Assembly: GCA_013176395.1 (NCBI GenBank)
Contig: JABMLP010000004.1
Location: 1,550,001 to 1,614,000 of the forward strand
DNA length: 64,000 nt
Direction of reading: 5' to 3'
From: Venturia oleaginea
Lineage: Eukaryota; Ascomycota; Dothideomycetes; Venturiales; Venturiaceae
Below are positions 45,401 to 54,413 of this stretch, one piece after another (within the stretch, counting starts at the first letter, position 1; the number at the start of each line of letters is the position of its first letter). The notes under the pieces were generated by a model. It searched no databases. It was not told the origin of the DNA and saw only the letters and a list, made by a program, of their open reading frames with translations. The position numbers and the translations under genes were made by a program.

Positions 45401-46479
45401 TCTCGGATTAGTGGCAATGGGTAGCGGTCCGATCGAGTGATTCGATTCAGTGCCCGATAGTCTACACACATCCGAATGCCTCCACCTGGTTTCCTTACAA
45501 ATAAGACTGGGGCTGCCGCTGGTGAGTTGCTGGCGCGTATCCAGCCCTTGTCCATATAGTCCGAAAGTGTTTTTCGTAGGACTAATAGCTCTTCCCTCGA
45601 CATGCCGTATAATGGGCCCCAAGGAACTTCTGCCTCGCGACCTTGTTCATCTCGTATCAATTCGATAACGTGATCGCGACCCTCTTGATGGGGCGCGATC
45701 TCTCCGTCTTCGTCGTCGAGAAAGGCATCAGCATGCTCTGCTATTTCTTCTGGTATCTCTTGTCGCATTTCTTCCTCAGTCTTTCTCTGTTTTCTTTCTG
45801 CTAACTTGCTTAGGGCCTTGTTGATATCCGACATCGAGATAGCCAGCACTTGTGTACCATCCGGTCCATCTCTTCTCAACCGTCGCTGGGCCCTTCCAAC
45901 AATAGCTGCAAATACAGATCCTGACACTAGACAAGCCGCCCGCACGTGAGCGAGCCGGTCTCGCGCTTTGGTGTTCTGTTCTAGCCACCCCTTTTCTCTT
46001 ACTGTGATGCGCTGGGATCCTTGACCAATAAGCAGCTTTCTCTTAGCTGCTATATATCGCACCCAGTTTCTCTCTACCCATGCCTTGCCTAGGATAATAG
46101 GGAAGCTCAATCCTTTCACTATATACCCATAGACTCGCTCTGCTCGACCATCAATGTCGATCGTAGCGTAGGTCATGTGCGTAATACGGAGGTCTTCTCC
46201 GTTCTCGTGGCTCTCTTTAGCCAGTGCCAATTGTTTGGTGTCAATTGGGATGCGCGGTAGACGATGTGTTTGGACACTCTTCTCGCTGAAAGCAGCATAA
46301 GGGAGGCAGCCGTTATCAAAGAAGGATTCGGTGAAAGAAGTTCCGTTGATCAAGGTATCTATCAAGAAGGGTGTACTTTCCATCCTATCCTTTGCTGCTT
46401 TGATTTCTCTTATGCCTGGTAGCTTTGTAATGTCTTCGCCATGTACATCTACTTCAGACCCTCGTGCGCGACGATGCAC
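42403..46479 (-). CDS. Pol polyprotein of element 2 (protease, RT, RNase H, integrase, chromodomain)
   Basis: Uninterrupted frame of about 1,358 codons; the frame is also open a little upstream into gag, and no ATG is needed because it should be made by frameshifting. Protease DNG is at about 55-57. RT has CVDYRALN, LDVRAAF (D375) and YMDD (437-440), and RNase H has DCSG, IHDKEL and LTDHKN. The integrase HHCC finger is HPGRDST...CDVCG, and the DDE core has SIDFM, SDRGSNW and ATERMNQEV. The C-terminal chromodomain reads EFEVERIL...LIKWKGYADPDWQPRSL. A tail of about 50 residues after the chromodomain, including SATSWQKRCMAFVCLII, is unusual. All catalytic residues inspected are present, so this pol could be active. 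Confidence 0.93.
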   Translation of the reverse strand: MHRRARGSEVDVHGEDITKLPGIREIKAAKDRMESTPFLIDTLINGTSFTESFFDNGCLPYAAFSEKSVQTHRLPRIPIDTKQLALAKESHENGEDLRITHMTYATIDIDGRAERVYGYIVKGLSFPIILGKAWVERNWVRYIAAKRKLLIGQGSQRITVREKGWLEQNTKARDRLAHVRAACLVSGSVFAAIVGRAQRRLRRDGPDGTQVLAISMSDINKALSKLAERKQRKTEEEMRQEIPEEIAEHADAFLDDEDGEIAPHQEGRDHVIELIRDEQGREAEVPWGPLYGMSREELLVLRKTLSDYMDKGWIRASNSPAAAPVLFVRKPGGGIRMCVDYRALNRITRSDRYPLPLIRETLRNLATARWYTKLDVRAAFHRLRIKHGDEWKTAFRTRFGLFEWLVTPFGLAGAPASFQRYINGVLRESLDICCSAYMDDVLIWSDGDYLDHMVKVNQILAKLKTAGLRLDLSKCEFAVQEVKYLGFIITAGEGIKVDPEKVAAIKEWEAPVNVTGVRSFLGFANFYRDFIDNFSELSDPLIKLTRKAVAFVWNKEHENAFQVLMELFISAPILAHWNPDLDTVLECDCSGYALGGTLSQKDMKGKLRPVAYFSRKLTAAECNYEIHDKELLAVIKSIEHWRGELRSVAAPFKVLTDHKNLRYFMTAQRLSERQARWSLILSEYQFQLEFRAGKLAQRPDALSRRHQDMPHDKNDERLQGRVAQLIKDEWLPPLSERTTETIAIQALICPVNTPNTSNSTWDVIREPQQNTGLDGRHQLTAENGQHRSTTRYGQNRSVAKGCDLFEKPELQLLWDRAIAEDQSYEAIHTAIVTGERSFPPELKLSVQLPECEVDDHGAVTRRGILWVPDWEPLRTTLVQQTHDSHVTGHPGRDSTLAILSRSFFWPQQYKTVRQFVRNCDVCGRTGIWRDKKRGLLKPLPIPARFHSELSIDFMTDLPAEENGPKYLMVITDRLLKSVTLEAMTTMSAKECAKRFLQCHYRYHGFPMALTSDRGSNWTGRFWRKLCELTKIEQRLSTAFHPQTDGATERMNQEVLRYLRAFIAYSQLDWPTLLPTAMLALNNRDSSVTGMSPFYLTHGYHAEPIQKVQRISPSNSPTADAETFVQRIEEAQEYAQAAMAWSQQKMENDANRSRQAAETLKKGDKVWLNLRNINTPQLSKKLSWTQAKYTVENQISPMVYELADLPSGIHNRFHVDLLRRAATDTLPSQESDDTQPPPLVPQTEETEAEFEVERILRAEKKRVGRGWVRQLLIKWKGYADPDWQPRSLFTEVEDLDRFEAEYGKGDGVGEDIGAQTGARRNRVAVASAFESATSWQKRCMAFVCLIIPPTTPSLVLHTR

Positions 46480-46487
46480 AAGGGTAG

Positions 46488-47583
46488 CTAGTTTTCCGAC
46501 TCTGATGAGGCTTCCTGTAGGGAGTCATCGGTATGCTGTGTGATTACCGCAGTGACCTGAGTCTTTGGACGTGTTGCTGGTCGGAATTCGCATACGTTCG
46601 GGTGGTGCTTGGGCTTCTTACAGCGCCCGCATTTGCCCGCTTGTATAAGTGCCAAGAACTCTGTTTGGGATCGCCATTTCGCTCTAGGTCGTCGGTCCTT
46701 CTTCGCATCCTTTCCGAGTGTATCGACCCGAGCTATCAGTGCTGCGATCTGCGCTGAAAGGGCGTTGATGCCAGTCATTTCGACATCGCCTTCTGCGTCA
46801 CGACTGACTGTTTGGGGTGATTGTGGCCTTCCTCGAGTCGTTGGCGTCTCCTTATCCTGTACTTGGATAGCGGCGTTGGTGGAATAGAGCCTCTGTCTTC
46901 GTCGCGAAGTACTGTACATCTTTTACGTAAGTGTCGTAGTCGTCCCTGGACAATCGCACTGATTTCAAGGTCTGTTGGAGGGAGTAGTTGAGCGCGTTGT
47001 TCATGATAGTGATCTTTGAGGCTCTTTGCGGCGCTAGGGATCCAGCTTGCGATGTCAGTTGTTCGAACTGCTGGCGGAAGTCTTCGAACGGTTGTCTGCT
47101 GCCTTGGCTAATCTTGTTCAGCTCGTCGAGAGCTTTAGCTTCCGCTTCATGATCTAAGAACTTGTCGTCCATATGCTTGATAAAGGACTCGGGTTCGTAG
47201 TTGTCATGTTGCTCTCCATTGCTTAGCCATTGGATGACGCGTTGTTGTTTCTCTGTCGGAAGCCCGTTGAAGATGTTCGCGCATATTCCTTGATTGCTTC
47301 CAAGCTTCCCATTTTCAACAGTGATTTTTGTCTTGATCTGCCATCTGAACAGCGTGTAGTTGTCTCTTTTCCCGTCCCATTTAGGCCATGCAATAGCTTT
47401 TGCACCGGTGTTCCCATCAACACTGACTGCGGTCAGAGCTGCCACCAATTGTTGTACGGTGTCAGGCGAATTTGCTCGAGCCATTGAGAGTTTGTCGATT
47501 CCTTGCGTAATGCTCGCGATTGGGTCGTCGTCGGTAGTAGGGGTGTAGGTTGTAGGAGTCGATAGGGTACTGTTGCTACGCAT
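46488..47583 (-). pseudogene. Gag of element 2, in two overlapping frames
   Basis: The capsid part starts at ATG 47583 (MRSNSTLSTPTTYTPT) and runs to 46852, with the capsid-like FRWQIKTKI ... FNGLPTEKQQRVIQWLSNG and a retrotransposon-gag helix set. The nucleocapsid part is in the +1 frame (about 46919 to 46488) with CGRCKKPKHHPNVC, a CX2CX4HX4C zinc knuckle. The frames overlap at 46919-46852. One base indel near 46870-46900 would join them. This is either a lesion or an additional recoding event; a lesion is simpler, and it would make the copy dependent on others for capsids. Confidence 0.75.
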
Positions 47584-47606
47584 CAAGTACACCTAGGTTT
47601 GTAAAG

Positions 47607-47617
47607 AACTGAATCTA
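47607..47617 (-). other. Primer-binding site of element 2, self-primer type
   Basis: On the sense strand TAGATTCAGTT starts at the first base after the 5' LTR. It is complementary over exactly 11 nt to AACTGAATCTA inside the LTR (47681..47671 in the 5' copy; 42278..42268 in the 3' copy). Confidence 0.75.
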
Positions 47618-47793
47618 TATTACGGGACGGTAGCTGGAAAGACGCAGCATACTCGTAGCCAAAGATTGTTTAGATTCAGTTAAGGAGTGAAGGTATCTAC
47701 AAACAGAGAACCTCGATGAGGTTCTTTCTCTATACTAGGCTCAATCAGGCTTAGGCTCTTAGCCTATACCAACCATGGGCCATGCCCATAACA
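47618..47793 (-). repeat. 5' LTR of element 2
   Basis: 176 bp; one difference seen from the 3' LTR (CTCG against CTCA in the hairpin). A TATAGA lies about 50 nt upstream of the predicted transcript start on the sense strand. Confidence 0.93.
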
Positions 47794-47852
47794 CTTTTAG
47801 ATATCTTTATTTTCTCACATAAAACTTGGTCGTGTAACAGTACAAACCTAGG

Positions 47853-48387
47853 TGTGACGGCTTGCTAGGCTACTGAAACAACCACAGTGTTCAAGCACCT
47901 AACAAGGCGCCACAGTACACGAGCCATGTGACGGCTTGCTAGGCTACTGGAACAAGCACAGTGTCCAAGCACCTAACAAGGCGCCACAGTACACGGGCCA
48001 CAGCAAGACCTATAAGTAGACCTTGGCCCCAGCCCCCATTTACATAGCTACCTGTAGTTCACTGTCACATTTAGTGTCACGGTACGACCGCGGACAAGTC
48101 CTTCCCGCCGTTGGGGTGGCCCCACGGCACGTGATCAAGGCAGAACCGGAGTTCTGCCGAGGAAAGGTTTTAAAGCCTACGTGGCTTCAACCAATTCGTA
48201 TCTCTTTGAACTACGTCCTGTCGTTAAACCTGCCTGTTGGTTTGCCTGCCAGTTCGTATATAGCCTGTTGAATGATACCTGTTCCTGCTGCTGCTCCTTC
48301 CTCCTGATACCCGAACCCGCCCCGTGACATTTAGTCCATACCTGATTGCTGCTCACGCCTTTCATTAGTTACTACTAGCCGTGACAG
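47853..48387. repeat. Solo LTR of the second family, inverted, with internal duplication and a nested LTR
   Basis: Reverse-complement copy of the LTR at 40125..40324 (ends TGTGACGGC ... GCCGTGACA). It carries a 74-bp tandem duplication (47853..47926 and 47927..48000). A second LTR is inserted at 48075..48329. Removing both leaves about 201 bp, matching the 200-bp copy. The 5-bp flanks (CTAGG and GGTAT) do not match, so this copy arose or was altered by recombination. Confidence 0.85.
48075..48329. repeat. Nested solo LTR (255 bp, third family)
   Basis: Starts TGTCACGG and ends CCGTGACA, with target duplication TTTAG (48070..48074 and 48330..48334) inside the older solo LTR. Its internal sequence differs from the outer family, though the termini are alike. 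Confidence 0.88.
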
Positions 48388-48540
48388 GTATTAGTAGAGG
48401 ATTAAAGTTAGAGGGTTAAATTTTAGACCCTTTATACATTTAGCGAAAATTCCGACTAGGTATCTCGGTTCCGTATTACTTTATCCTCGTTCCTGAATTC
48501 TCCCTGGTGGATCAGGTTGTATCTGTCCGTGGTGCGGCAG

Positions 48541-48975
48541 TGTTACGGATACTGTCACGTGGAACGTTTAGTGACATGTATGGCGCGTTCCCTCTGTGAT
48601 TAGTAAGTTGTTACACGGGATCGGAAGGATCATGTGAACGCTCGAGCCTTGGCAAAGCGAGCGCTCGACACGCTCGATTGCGAGCGTTGTGAGCGCGCTC
48701 GATGCGCTCGATTGCGAGCGCCACGAGCGCAGGATTTCTTAGGAGATGGATCTCTACATAACGGACGAGACTCTGCTCCCTCAATGTCTCGTATCTTCAC
48801 TCTCTAGTTACTTCGCTATTGCTTTTAGTTACTTAGCACAATTCACGACTCTTATATCTTGCAAGCTTCGCTTCACTTGTTTGATACGATATTGTCGCCC
48901 CGGACCACTTGAACCCTACTGTATGGATTAGCCAAATCCAGCTAGATTACTTTGAGTCATAGCCTCTGCGTAACA
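48541..48975. repeat. Solo LTR (435 bp, fourth family)
   Basis: Starts TGTTACGG and ends GCGTAACA, with target duplication GGCAG (48536..48540 and 48976..48980). It lies about 170 bp beyond the stop codon of KEX1. Confidence 0.88.
48657..48730. repeat. GCTCG-rich tandem and palindromic repeat inside the solo LTR
   Basis: Two imperfect units of about 35 bp sharing GCTCGATTGCGAGCG, each also a hairpin (CGCTCGATTGCGAGCG is nearly self-complementary). It is much richer in CpG than the rest of the LTR, so the LTR has not been heavily RIPed here. Confidence 0.7.
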
Positions 48976-49145
48976 GGCAGGTCCTCAAACGGACCTCTAC
49001 CGGGCAAACCACCACGGTGTACTGACTTTGCGCGCGAGGCCCTCGTCGCGTGCGAGTGATCCCATCGGCTCTCTTCGTTTAAAATATATACATTCATGTA
49101 AAAAACAAAGATTCTACAGCGATTTCCCCACCCAATATAACCCCT

Positions 49146-51178
49146 TTACCTCCCACCCCTCTTCCCACCAACAACATCAAGATCATCCTCATCACTATCA
49201 CCACCAAGACTATACCTCTCAGCTTCCATATCCTCCTCCCTAGCAACCTTCTTGAACCCATTCCCATTGCTCTTCAACTCGCCTTGACTCCCCTCGGCCA
49301 AATCGTCCAACTCCGCCTCATCAAAATCAGCAGCCTCTAAATCCCCGTCCCGAAATCCACCAACCTTGGGTCTTCCGTTCAATCCCTCACCACCAGCAAC
49401 ACCCTGGTAGCCCGCTCTCCTCCTCCTCGCTCGCAAGATGAAGAAACCCCAAGCACAAGCAGCGATCGCGACGACGACGAATGCAGCCTCGCTAGATCGA
49501 TAATAAGCCTTCCTCGTCGCATCTTTGAGTTTCTGTGCTTGATCTTCCTCCGCAACTGTAGAGTTGGGATGTCCGCCTACACTAGTTTGAGGACCTTTTT
49601 CTCCACCGATAACAGAATCAACAGGTTTACCACCAACAGTGGCGATGTCGACGCCCATGAAGCGATCTAGCATGTCTCTTGTGCGTCGTGGGTAGTCGAA
49701 TGGGACCATATGGGATGAGTTGTAGAATTTGATGTACGTCAAGTTTCTGGCTTCCTGGTAAATTCCGGCTGGCTCGCCTTCAAACACCCAGTCGTGACGT
49801 GGAGCCGTGACACCGTTCGATTCGAAGCCTTTGCCACCGTTGAAAGAGAGATTGTTGATGAGTTCCTCAGTTCCCTTGTAATTGCAGATCAAATCCTGGT
49901 CGCCTGAGAAAAGAATGATTGGAACCTTCGCAAGGAGATCGGGCAGTAAAGTGACAGATGGAGCAGATTTGGTGGCCGTAAAAGCGCCACCAACATCTCC
50001 ATTACACTCTTTCCACCCTGGGCTGTTACCGCCCGGAGCGTTGAACCTCTCAATATGGAGAGCATCCATGACCTCGTCGCGGCGGAGGTACGGAGTGACT
50101 GCTTCCAAATCTGGTGGCCATGCCATACCGCAGCTCGGGTATTCGTCGGTCAAACGAACATCATACATGTTGACACACATCTTCTTGCCATTTTTCTCCG
50201 TTTGGGTCACTCTGAGAATTGCCTGAAGAACATCCTCACACTCTCGTGTATCGACGTGGTCCTTGCCACCATCAGAGAGCTGCTGCATGCAGGACGCTTG
50301 CTGCTTTTCTACAATATTTGCATTGGCAGTTCCTCTTTGTAAAATTCCGTGTTCGTAGGCGTAAGATAAGTATGCCGGGTATTGGTCGAGTCCAGAGATC
50401 CAGCCATTTCCGATCAGAAGTCCTTTGAGATTCCAGGGTTCGGCTCCTTTGATTTTGTTTCGGTCGAGCATAGCGCGTGCTATGTATGGGATGTGCTGTC
50501 CGGCATAGGACTCACCCGCAATGTAGATCTAACCATTTTAGCTCATTCCAAATATCCCCTTGCGATTGTAACTCACATCGTCGTGACTGTATGATGGGAA
50601 CATTTTAAACCACTTCTCTAAGAATATCACAAACTGATCGGCCATTTCCATGAGTTCATGGACATAGCTGTCCGAGTCCACGTAGCTGTACCCTGTGCCG
50701 ACTGGGTTGTCCACGAACAGGACATTTGCGAATTCGTCCCAAGCACCATCGTTCATTTCTAGCTCTCCATCTTTTCTTACTCGGTACGGGCCAATCTCCA
50801 TCATAGCACCGTCCTCAGAACTGCAGCCTGGGCCGCCGTTAAGCCATATCACTGTCCGCGGTCGATCGGCAAGGTGTCTATTGGCAAAATGCCAGAAGAA
50901 AAAGTTTCCGTGATGTTCGGGCGTGACTTCAACATGCCTAGCGATTGGATCAATATGTAATGAAACATATAAATTACAAAACTGAATTGAACTTACCCAG
51001 CATGCATTTTTAGCAACGGCCTATCCTGTGGAGCACCTGGCAACGAGTGCACGAAGTAGTCCGCAGCACTCTTCTCCGCCGCATGCACAGCAGGCACTAC
51101 GGATAGTATGCCTAACATTCCCAGTATCATGAAACTTTTCCTCCGCCATCGCGAGGAGAGATGTGTGAGGAGCTGCAT
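49146..51178 (-). CDS. KEX1: Pheromone-processing carboxypeptidase Kex1
   Basis: Serine carboxypeptidase of the trans-Golgi that trims Lys/Arg from the C-termini of propeptides after Kex2 cleavage. Three exons, complement(49146..50528), (50577..50937) and (50997..51178), give 641 aa. Introns are 48 and 59 nt. A signal peptide lies after a basic start (about 15-34, ending AVHA). The oxyanion region is [20 protein letters not shown], where SEDGA is the Kex1 form. The nucleophile is in GESYAG (Ser188), Asp393 in GDQDLICN and His454 in SSHMVPFD. One C-terminal membrane segment (about 528-548) is followed by RARRRR and an acidic cytosolic tail of about 90 aa, as expected for Golgi retention. The TM anchor separates it from soluble vacuolar carboxypeptidase Y. 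Two solo LTR remnants lie just downstream. Confidence 0.94.
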
Positions 51179-52131
51179 ATTGACAAAGGTAGGGCTCGTG
51201 TCGTCGCCTTCAACAGATGGACTGAATCGTGGTAGGGACAGCGGTGGGTCGGATCATGCGTGTGTGTATTACTGGGAAAGTACCTTCGAGTGTTGTGTTG
51301 AGTAACTGAAGGTATCGTGTTCGAATCGTGTCGGGGGAGCTTGGTGTAACACCTTTAGGAGCAGGTGGCGCTAATTATTTTGAAGCGCTGGGCAGAATCA
51401 CAAGGAAGCCTGAAGGTATGTGGAATGTATGGCAAGGTCCAGTGCGAAACCAGGAATATGGGCAAAGAAGCGAAGATTGTTCATTGCTTTTCTGGACTTA
51501 CATCCGTTGCAAGACAGATGTCACTTGCGGACAAATAGACGGCCAGACGCGCGGCTCTTTTCACAATCGCAGAATGAGGCTCAACGATGCCTTGTCGAAG
51601 TTTACAGAATTCGTTATTACATGCTTCTTCTTCTCTACATAATGCTTCAGAGAACAATGATTCTCTTGAAAAATTACATCGGATCCACACCGTCTAAGAC
51701 TTTTACTGTTGCATCAAACAGCCGTACTCGGAACTCCCAGCTATCGTGTTCGGCAATATCAGTCTCTCGTCACTCCCGCAGATAGATCTCGCTCAAAAGT
51801 TAGAATAGACCGCTCTGCACATAACACTATCGGTGTCCACCATCCTGTGTTGCATTCTTGGGCCAAAGGAGTCGCAGTCTGGTTAGTTTTCATAACACAA
51901 GAGCAAGACGAATCATACACATTCGTTCACTGTCGCAAAGTGGGCGGTTCTGGCCACCACTTTTGAATTACCTGTTCCATCATCTGAGCCTACCTACCAA
52001 AGAGTCTGTCCGGAGCACAAGAATGTCGATGCCACGGTATAACATACAGAACAGGACATATCCCTAGCCATTGCTTTCAAAAATCAGTATCCCACTCCAA
52101 AGTATACTCAAACGCTCGCCTAATTCAATCC
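51179..52131. other. Intergenic, no supported gene
   Basis: About 950 bp between two minus-strand genes; the first few hundred bases are the KEX1 promoter. Nothing else recognised. Confidence 0.5.
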
Positions 52132-54027
52132 TCACATTCCTGGAGGCGGAGGAACTGCGCCGTAGCCACCGGCGCCTGGTGGTGGTGGTGGTGGTGGCTG
52201 ATAAGCTTGTGCATCATATCCGCCTGGAGCACCGCCTGGAGGAGGTGGCGGCTGATAAGCCTGCGCGTCGTAGCCAGCTGGTAGAGCTGCTGGAGGAGGA
52301 GCTTGTCCATATGCATCGCCGCTCGGAGGCATTGGAGCTGCGGGTGCGCCTGTGGTAACACCGTCGGCGCCAGGGGCCCCGTACTGCTGATAGTATGCAG
52401 CATAATGGACGTAGGCATCGTAGCCACCATATGCCGCATAAGGATCTGCTGCTCCGCCTTGAGCGTAGTAAGCTGCCCACTGAGCGCTGTAATCTTCACC
52501 GGCTGGTGCAGCTTGTACTGGACTGATCACATGTCCTGGTGGAGACTGCTGGCCACCATACGACTGCTGGTTGTATCCACCTGTCTGGTATCCGCCACCT
52601 CCATAGCTGTCGGATCGTTCTTGTCGACCAGGTGGTCCATGGCCTCCTCGTCCTCCACCTTGGTGATCTCCGCGTCCTCCCCCATCTCCACGATTGTACC
52701 CTGAGCCATGCGATTTGAAAGTGTCGTACTGTTTCTTGACAGAGTCTAGAAGCTCGATACACTCGGTCTTTGCGAGCTCCACCATTGCTGGATCGGGACC
52801 CGCAACGTGGAGGTACATTGGTTCGTCGCTCTCTCTGCCGCTGCCGTGTTCAGTGAATCCAGACCCGCGACCCTTGATCTGTACCCGACATTTCGTCTTA
52901 CCCTGAATGTACTTGACATACTGACCTCCAGCTCCAACCACTTGAGCTCGTAGGTTGAATCCTGGAATTGGTTCAAGATCGATAGGGATACGTTCTTCAG
53001 GCCATTTGCGCTACGTTTCTTAGCCTGAACAGAACAGTACAGAGTATCCATTAACTTACGCGACCGAATTCGTCTCGCTCGACATTTGTCTCAGGTTCCC
53101 TGCGGCGGAATCGTCGTTCATCGACGAGGTTTGGGAGCTCCTGCGTCATCAACTCCTCGATCTTCTTGACCGCCTTTTCGAGACCATCCTTGCTCTGACT
53201 TGTAATATGGAGATATAATGGTGGTGCATTTGGCGTGGCCATACTTTTATCTGGATAGTACTCGCCGCGGGTGGTGACATCTTTCACTGTATAAGCATTA
53301 CGTCCTACAAGTTAGGTGGTGTGGGTTGATCGTACCGGCGCCAGAGAGTTCTTTGATCTATGTCACCCAGGTCAGCATACGCAAATGGAGATCTTGGTCA
53401 ATTGTGAGCTTCTGTTTCCACAAGAATATGCCCTGGGAATATCAGTGGGACCATGACAAAGTGTTTATTTACCATCTTCTGAGTTGCTCCTTTGGTCAGT
53501 GTATATCGATTGCGCAAGTCGTTGACTTCTATATCGCGAATATAATCGCCATCTTGGGTGTAAATTTCACCAGCATCTTCCTGCTTAGGTGTCGATGTCT
53601 GGAGGATTGTCAGAATAGATTTCGTTTCGAACTCTGTGAAATCCTGGTCGATATCGATCTCGAATTGAGACCTGTTAAGCAGAGATGATGGGACGTACGG
53701 ATCGGATCGGCGGGACATCGACATGCTGAATACCCTTCTTCGCCTGTGGAACGTATTAGCATCTGCGAGATAGTGACTGTGGTACCATTTCGTTACTTGA
53801 AGCTGTGCATTGATTCTCGCAGCGGCCGCGGCCGCAGCAGAGGCTGGATCTAATCCCACAGATGGGCTCTCTCTGTCGCGGGATACGGGAGAACGACTTC
53901 TGGTGGTTTCGGACGTTTTTCGAGGCGCGGGCGATCGTGAGCGTCGGTCAAATCTTGAGGGTCGCGCGGGTCTGTCCGGTTCAGTCTGATCAAAGCGTGA
54001 GCGCTTTCTGGGTGCTTCTTCAGCCAT
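52132..54027 (-). CDS. KH-domain RNA-binding protein, KHDC4/BLOM7-like splicing factor
   Basis: Likely nuclear factor acting with the spliceosome, by similarity to human KHDC4. Six exons, complement(52132..53010), (53060..53286), (53336..53357), (53473..53643), (53699..53743) and (53797..54027), give 524 aa. Two exons are tiny (45 and 22 nt), and all joins keep the phase. The N-terminus is Arg/Ser-rich (RSRSP type). The conserved block QAKKGIQHVDVPPIRS is followed by NDLRNRYTLTKGATQKM and a first KH-like region (TTRGEYYPDKS ... LYLHITSQ). A second KH region has VVGAGGQYVKYIQ, KGRGSGFTEHGSGRE and MYLHVAG. The tail is Gly/Tyr/Pro/Gln-rich, with YDAQAYQPPPPP twice. The paired KH order and the RGSG motif match KHDC4. 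The larger intron (53358..53472, 115 nt) hosts the most ambiguous junction. Confidence 0.85.
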
Positions 54028-54413
54028 GGTGGTGGTTCGTTGATTCTTGAGGGTTTAGTTCGCGATGCGCGCACGCCCAGTGAAGACTGAACACCTGCAA
54101 TCCTTGCAGACCACCTCGTGACAGTATTTTACAATATAGTCTCTCAATTTAAGATGGATAGGGTTAGACTTCTGAAAAGGTTTCCCACCTGCAAGAATGC
54201 TAGAAATTAATCAATATCGATCTCGAAATTGGCATTATAAACTGTTTTACTATACTGTGTAAACAATGCCTGCAAGCCACCCTCGTGATTATTTCTTAGT
54301 TACCCCAGAGTGTATGACCAACATTGATCCCAAACACTGCAATTGACCATAACATCGCCTATCAATTCAGTTTACTACCATTCGATCCAATACCACTAGT
54401 CACTCGGGTCACA
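54028..54413. promoter_or_regulatory. Shared upstream region of the divergent KH-protein and ILV6 genes
   Basis: 386 bp between divergent ATGs. No clear Gcn4-type TGACTC element was located by eye. AT-rich middle. Confidence 0.35.

Larger units (their letters stand above)
42215..47793 (-). mobile_element. Ty3/Gypsy chromovirus LTR retrotransposon (element 2), intact pol
   Basis: 5,579 bp on the minus strand with 176-bp LTRs (42215..42390 and 47618..47793) that differ at one position seen by eye (A/G in the GAACCTC hairpin). Target duplication CTTTT (42210..42214 and 47794..47798). Sense order: LTR, self-primer site, gag, pol with chromodomain, polypurine tract, LTR. The LTR begins TGTTAT but ends GTAATA on the sense strand, that is TG...TA rather than TG...CA, in both copies. 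Confidence 0.95.

Noticed and set aside
48657..48730. CRISPR-like or origin-like repeat array
   Set aside because: Only two imperfect units, within a solo LTR with clear target duplications in a fungal genome.
51290..51340. Possible tRNA gene suggested by GTGTTCGAATC
   Set aside because: No A box, acceptor stem or anticodon arm fits around it.
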